Assembly (NCBI GenBank): GCA_021786215.1
Contig: JAJYNT010000472.1
Location: 1 to 10,210, forward strand
Source: Chloroflexota bacterium
Lineage (GTDB): Bacteria; Chloroflexota; UBA6077
DNA: 10,210 nucleotides
Direction of reading: 5' to 3'
Shown here: piece after piece, positions 7,348 to 10,210 of the stretch
Layout of the letters: the number at the start of each line of letters is the position of its first letter
Numbering within the stretch: position 1 is the first letter of the stretch
Notes under the pieces: generated by a model
The model's database searches: none
Seen by the model: the letters and a program-made list of their open reading frames with translations, nothing else
Told to the model about the DNA's origin: nothing
Program-made: the position numbers and the translations under genes

Positions 7348-9516
7348 ATGAAGCCCACTCGTGGTATCGGCTCCTGGAGCAGGCATCCTGACCTGAAGCC
7401 GTTGTCTATCGAAACGAGGGCCATGCTGCCCCTCGGGATCGTTGGGCTTTCCTCCTTTGCGGGTGGGCTCACGGCCGCGGTCACGGTTGCCGGCAGAACC
7501 ACGCCGGCAACGGCCACCCTCCACTGGATCGTAACCCTCCTCGGAGTAACTCTCGTGCTGGCCGCATGGGCTTTCCTGTTTGGTCGCCTGCTGCATCTGA
7601 AAGTTGGGATCACCGCACAGCGGTCCCTGAAACTCTCGGCCCTCTGCCATTTGCCGCTACTGGCAGGGTTGGTACTGGTTCACGCGGTGTACGCCGACGA
7701 TGCCGTTAACTACCTGTACTCCGCGAGCGTCTACGGGCGGGTGCTCTACCGCCCACTTGCTCTCCTCGGGCTGCTGGCCATCCCGTCCGCCCTGCAACTG
7801 GTGACGCTCGCCTTCGCAAGTCCGCGGAAAGCATTGCGCTACCTTTCCGTCCTGGCACCCATCGGGGTGGCGCTGCTGCTGAGACTGTGGAGCCTGAACT
7901 GGCAGCTTCCATTTATGCTCCACGCAGACGAGTTTAACTACCTCAACCCTGCTATGATAGGGTGGGCTCATGGGGATCTGGACCAGCGTCGCTTTACCAA
8001 CCCCTCGGTCATGGTCTACCTGGACACGGCCATCTTCCACCTGTTTAGCGGTTCTAGAGCGGAGGACTTCAGGGTATTTGCCGAGGCTCTCGGCTGGAAA
8101 ATCACCGACCCGCGGGGCTGGTACCTCGTGGTGCTGGCATCTAGAGGGCTGGTCGCTCTCTTTGGAACAGTCACTGTAGCCCTCGTATACCTCGCTGCCA
8201 AGAGGCTGTTCGACCGCAGGGTAGGGCTGATGGCCGCATGGTTTCTTGCGCTCTCCTTTCTCCACGTCCGAGACTCCCACTATGCCACCAACGACGTTTC
8301 CGCCACCTGTCTCACCGTGGCATCTTTCCTTTTCGCCATCAGGCTCAGCCACACCGGTCGGCGGCGCGACTACGTGGCCGCCGGTTTCCTGGGAGGTCTG
8401 GCCACCTCCACCAAGTACAGCGCAGGGATGTTCGTTTTCCCCATCCTCGTGGCCCACCTGATGAAACTGCCCGGTCGAAGAGGGGCTTCGCTCTTCTCCC
8501 CAGCGACGATAGCGCCGCTGGGAGCCGCCTACGTGGCATCCACGCTGGCATTCGTCCTCGGCACCCCCTACAGCCTCTTGGATTGGACATCCTTCTCCGC
8601 CGGCTTTCTCCGCCAGCTGGGGTTTGGCTCGGCCCCGTGGTTTGGCCAAGCCATTGCTCCAATCTGGTGGATGTATCTGGCCACGCTCCTGCAGGGGTTC
8701 GGTCTGATACCACTCCTGTTGGCGCTGCTGGGAGCCACGTCGTTCGCACGGCGAGACCAGCGGCCCCTTGCACTCGTGGCCGCCTTTCCCGTGGTCTACC
8801 TGCTGTTCATGCTACACGAGGAACTGTTCTTCGCGCGATTTGCCATACCCTTGCTTCCCTTCGTCGCCATTCTGGCAGGCAAAGGCGCTGCCTGGACAGC
8901 CGACCGATTGAAGCCACTGAGGTTGGGCGGGCCCATCTTTGTCGGTGTCCTGCTGCTGGCGCTGGCCCAGCCGGCCGTCTACTCGGTGCTAAGCGACGTG
9001 ATCATCGGTCGGGAGGACACCCGCGTGCTGGCCGACCACTGGGTCTCCGCCAATGTACCCCCCGAGGCCGAGCTGATGGTAGACAAGCACTCGGAGCTAG
9101 CACCCAATTATGGTTGGCCGAGCCGGGTAGGCCTCGCCGTCCGTTGGTACACACAGATCACCGAGCCGGAAGCCTGGAGGGAGGAGACCAGGTGGCCGAT
9201 TTTCGTCGCGATCACCAGCTTTGGATACGACGGGATCCGCCGTGGTGTTGGCGACACCACGGTGCTCCCCAAGGAGTACAGATCACTGCAGCGGGAGGGA
9301 AAGTTGGTCGCCCTCTTCGCCGCCGGACATGGGGGAACCCAGATTCCCTACGCCCAGGACGATGTCTACACCCCATTCTGGTACGTCCTCCAACGCGAGA
9401 GACCCGGCCCCACGGTGCGCATCTATCGCATGGACCGGGCGCAGTGCTGTTCCTCAAGCGGGGCTAGTTCACGTCCCACCGTTAGTCGCGTGCTTGCCAC
9501 CCAGCCAGGGGAATGA
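7348..9516 (+). CDS. GT39/PMT_2-type membrane glycosyltransferase with N-terminal extension (gene C)
   Basis: This 722-residue protein shows a clear GT39-type core: MLHADEFNYLNP (190-201) with the D194-E195 pair of the first extracytoplasmic loop, a helix (270-284) ahead of the AAKRLFDRRVG connector (283-293), HVRDSHYATNDV (306-317), GLATSTKYSAG (350-360) and LGTPYSLLD (404-412). A soluble C-terminal domain begins near the VLADHWVSANVPPEAEL segment and ends in TPFWYVLQRERPGPTV. It should move a sugar from a polyprenyl-phosphate donor to a surface acceptor on the outer face of the membrane. About 180 residues precede the usual core; they contain YADDAVNYLY (115-124), which matches the same region of the two minus-strand proteins. 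ATG 7348 has only a weak GGACGG site upstream. A promoter lies at 7268-7297. The tail is paralogous to the fragment at 1-197. Intact and probably functional; specificity unknown. Confidence 0.88.
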   Translation: MKPTRGIGSWSRHPDLKPLSIETRAMLPLGIVGLSSFAGGLTAAVTVAGRTTPATATLHWIVTLLGVTLVLAAWAFLFGRLLHLKVGITAQRSLKLSALCHLPLLAGLVLVHAVYADDAVNYLYSASVYGRVLYRPLALLGLLAIPSALQLVTLAFASPRKALRYLSVLAPIGVALLLRLWSLNWQLPFMLHADEFNYLNPAMIGWAHGDLDQRRFTNPSVMVYLDTAIFHLFSGSRAEDFRVFAEALGWKITDPRGWYLVVLASRGLVALFGTVTVALVYLAAKRLFDRRVGLMAAWFLALSFLHVRDSHYATNDVSATCLTVASFLFAIRLSHTGRRRDYVAAGFLGGLATSTKYSAGMFVFPILVAHLMKLPGRRGASLFSPATIAPLGAAYVASTLAFVLGTPYSLLDWTSFSAGFLRQLGFGSAPWFGQAIAPIWWMYLATLLQGFGLIPLLLALLGATSFARRDQRPLALVAAFPVVYLLFMLHEELFFARFAIPLLPFVAILAGKGAAWTADRLKPLRLGGPIFVGVLLLALAQPAVYSVLSDVIIGREDTRVLADHWVSANVPPEAELMVDKHSELAPNYGWPSRVGLAVRWYTQITEPEAWREETRWPIFVAITSFGYDGIRRGVGDTTVLPKEYRSLQREGKLVALFAAGHGGTQIPYAQDDVYTPFWYVLQRERPGPTVRIYRMDRAQCCSSSGASSRPTVSRVLATQPGE

Positions 9517-9552
9517 GACGCAGCCCATCCCACAAGATTGGGGGACGACGGC

Positions 9553-10053
9553 CTAGCGCTTGCGCATTATGGAGTAGTGGCTTCGGCTGGGAGCTATTTC
9601 CGGGATCTCCGCGACCTCTTGAAATGCCCCCTGGTACTTTCCCTGTCTTCGGGTAAGAAGCAGAGCTCCCCTGGGCACTTGCGGCGAGTCCGCCGGCTCC
9701 ACCAGGTGCACTGTGCCCTTGTAGCCGTAAGACACGTAGGAGATCATCGCGTTGCCCAGTTCACGATGATCGAAATAGACTATGTATGGAGGAAGCCAGT
9801 TGCCGAAGTAGTCGTGGCCAGTGGTACTTAGTAGATAGCTGGCAAGCCCAAAACCCGCCTCATCCTGGTTCAGGTAGGGTGGCACCTGGCCAACACGCCA
9901 GGTGTACAGAAAGAGGATGATCGCGGCACTGCCCACGCAAGCGCCAATGAACGCCACGCGTCTGCGTGCACGCTGGAAAACGCCCTTCTGCACCGGAATT
10001 ACCCCTGGGCTCAAGTGGCCCACAACAGTATCCATGAGCGCGTCCACCACCAC
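9553..10053 (-). pseudogene. GT39-like relic with the membrane core deleted in frame (gene D)
   Basis: Only 166 residues remain of a family whose members usually exceed 450. The front is a good GT39 N-terminus: a helix at 34-50, then PPYLNQDEAGFGLASYLL (58-75) with D64-E65, GHDYFGNWLPPY and YFDHRELGNAMISYVSY. Near residues 105-115 (about nt 9710-9740) it passes directly into what looks like the soluble C-terminal tail, PRGALLLTRRQGKYQGAF (127-144) and a hydrophilic end. All the central helices are missing, so an in-frame internal deletion is the simplest reading. GTG 10053 has AGGA about seven bases upstream; ATG 10035 is an alternative. The reading frame has no stops, so the deletion is either recent or tolerated. 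It converges on gene C with a 36-bp gap. Gene E's sister ends 68 bp upstream of its start. Confidence 0.65.
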
Positions 10054-10121
10054 GAGAAGTCCTGGGATCCAGTGACCCCATCGGGATGTCCGCCTTGACG
10101 ATTGAGGAGATCACCGACAGT

Positions 10122-10210
10122 TTAGGGTGCTATCCGCTTGAGCTCCCAGTCCTCCCAGACGAAGCCGTAGGTATTGGGCGCCCCTTTCAGCTCTCCACGA
10201 AACAACTGCT
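10122..10210 (-). CDS. C-terminal end of the gene E sister (5' part outside window)
   Basis: The frame runs in from the right edge and ends with TAA at 10122-10124. It encodes the same final 28 residues as gene E, ending GFVWEDWELKRIAP, from identical DNA. The last codon differs only in its third base (CCC here, CCG in gene E) and the stop is TAA here and TAG there. It is probably the full-length GT-C-like parent of the truncated copy, but only its soluble tail is visible. Confidence 0.8.
   Translation of the reverse strand, partial: QLFRGELKGAPNTYGFVWEDWELKRIAP
10126..10210. repeat. Direct repeat copy 2 (85 bp, identical to 4880-4964, continues past the edge)
   Basis: It matches copy 1 base for base up to the window end. 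On the left the match breaks at 10125, then TTTAG occurs in both copies after an 8-base insertion in copy 1, so homology may continue a few bases into the 3' flank. Confidence 0.95.

Noticed and set aside
7657..8649. 330-codon open frame opposite gene C
   Set aside because: Low-complexity Gly/Glu/Gln/Val-rich translation with no recognisable motif; gene C on the plus strand explains the region.
8238..9467. 409-codon plus-strand frame overlapping gene C
   Set aside because: Arg/Pro/His-rich shadow translation; the GT39 motifs and the match to the 1-197 tail are in the other frame.
9517..9552. Possible bidirectional terminator between convergent genes C and D
   Set aside because: CCCAT and ATTGGG do not pair well enough and no T-tract is present.

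Overview
The window is a bacterial accessory locus made almost entirely of polytopic GT-C-fold membrane proteins, the type that transfers sugars from polyprenyl-phosphate donors (GT39/ArnT/PMT_2-like and mannosyltransferase-like). I count eight: an intact B-type pair (minus strand, 448-2409 and 2643-4700), one intact classical GT39 gene (plus, 7348-9516), three damaged copies (4876-5787 minus, 5947-7296 plus, 9553-10053 minus) and two genes cut by the window edges (1-197 plus, 10122-10210 minus). There are no RNA genes, CRISPR arrays, transposases or integrases that I can see.

Organism: sigma-70-like promoter boxes, Shine-Dalgarno sites before two genes, TTG/GTG starts and one probable leaderless start all indicate bacteria. 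Dense families of large GT39-like proteins with HADE/QDEAGFG motifs are common in Chloroflexota and some other environmental phyla, so that is my low-confidence guess; nothing here fixes the taxon.

Layout: (1) 1-197 is the 3' end of a GT39 gene, convergent with the next gene across 250 bp in which I see no gene. (2) 448-4700 holds two co-directional paralogues on the minus strand that share (A/T)RPEG, FGMxWPxN and DFFRHxSY motifs; a perfect 8-bp stem hairpin lies between them, after the first-transcribed gene. (3) 4876-5787 is a probably 5'-truncated minus-strand gene whose last 28 codons are repeated without a mismatch at the right edge of the window (85 bp, spacing 5246 bp). (4) 5911-7296 carries a near-consensus promoter that appears to give a leaderless mannosyltransferase-type gene, now broken by two in-frame nonsense codons. 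(5) 7268-9516 is an intact GT39 gene with its own promoter placed in the end of the preceding pseudogene. (6) 9553-10053 is a GT39 relic with its membrane core deleted in frame. (7) 10122-10210 is the end of the sister gene of region 3.

How it fits together: the genes look like an expanding and decaying family rather than a metabolic operon. Three intact proteins of two different subtypes share an N-terminal membrane module with a conserved Y-x-(S/D)-D motif at nearly the same residue (110-118), which I do not recognise as a named domain. The likely shared role is glycosylation of cell-surface material from lipid-linked sugars; substrates cannot be read from sequence. Direct repeats in the same orientation flank a 5.2-kb block and could let it be lost or reshuffled by recombination.
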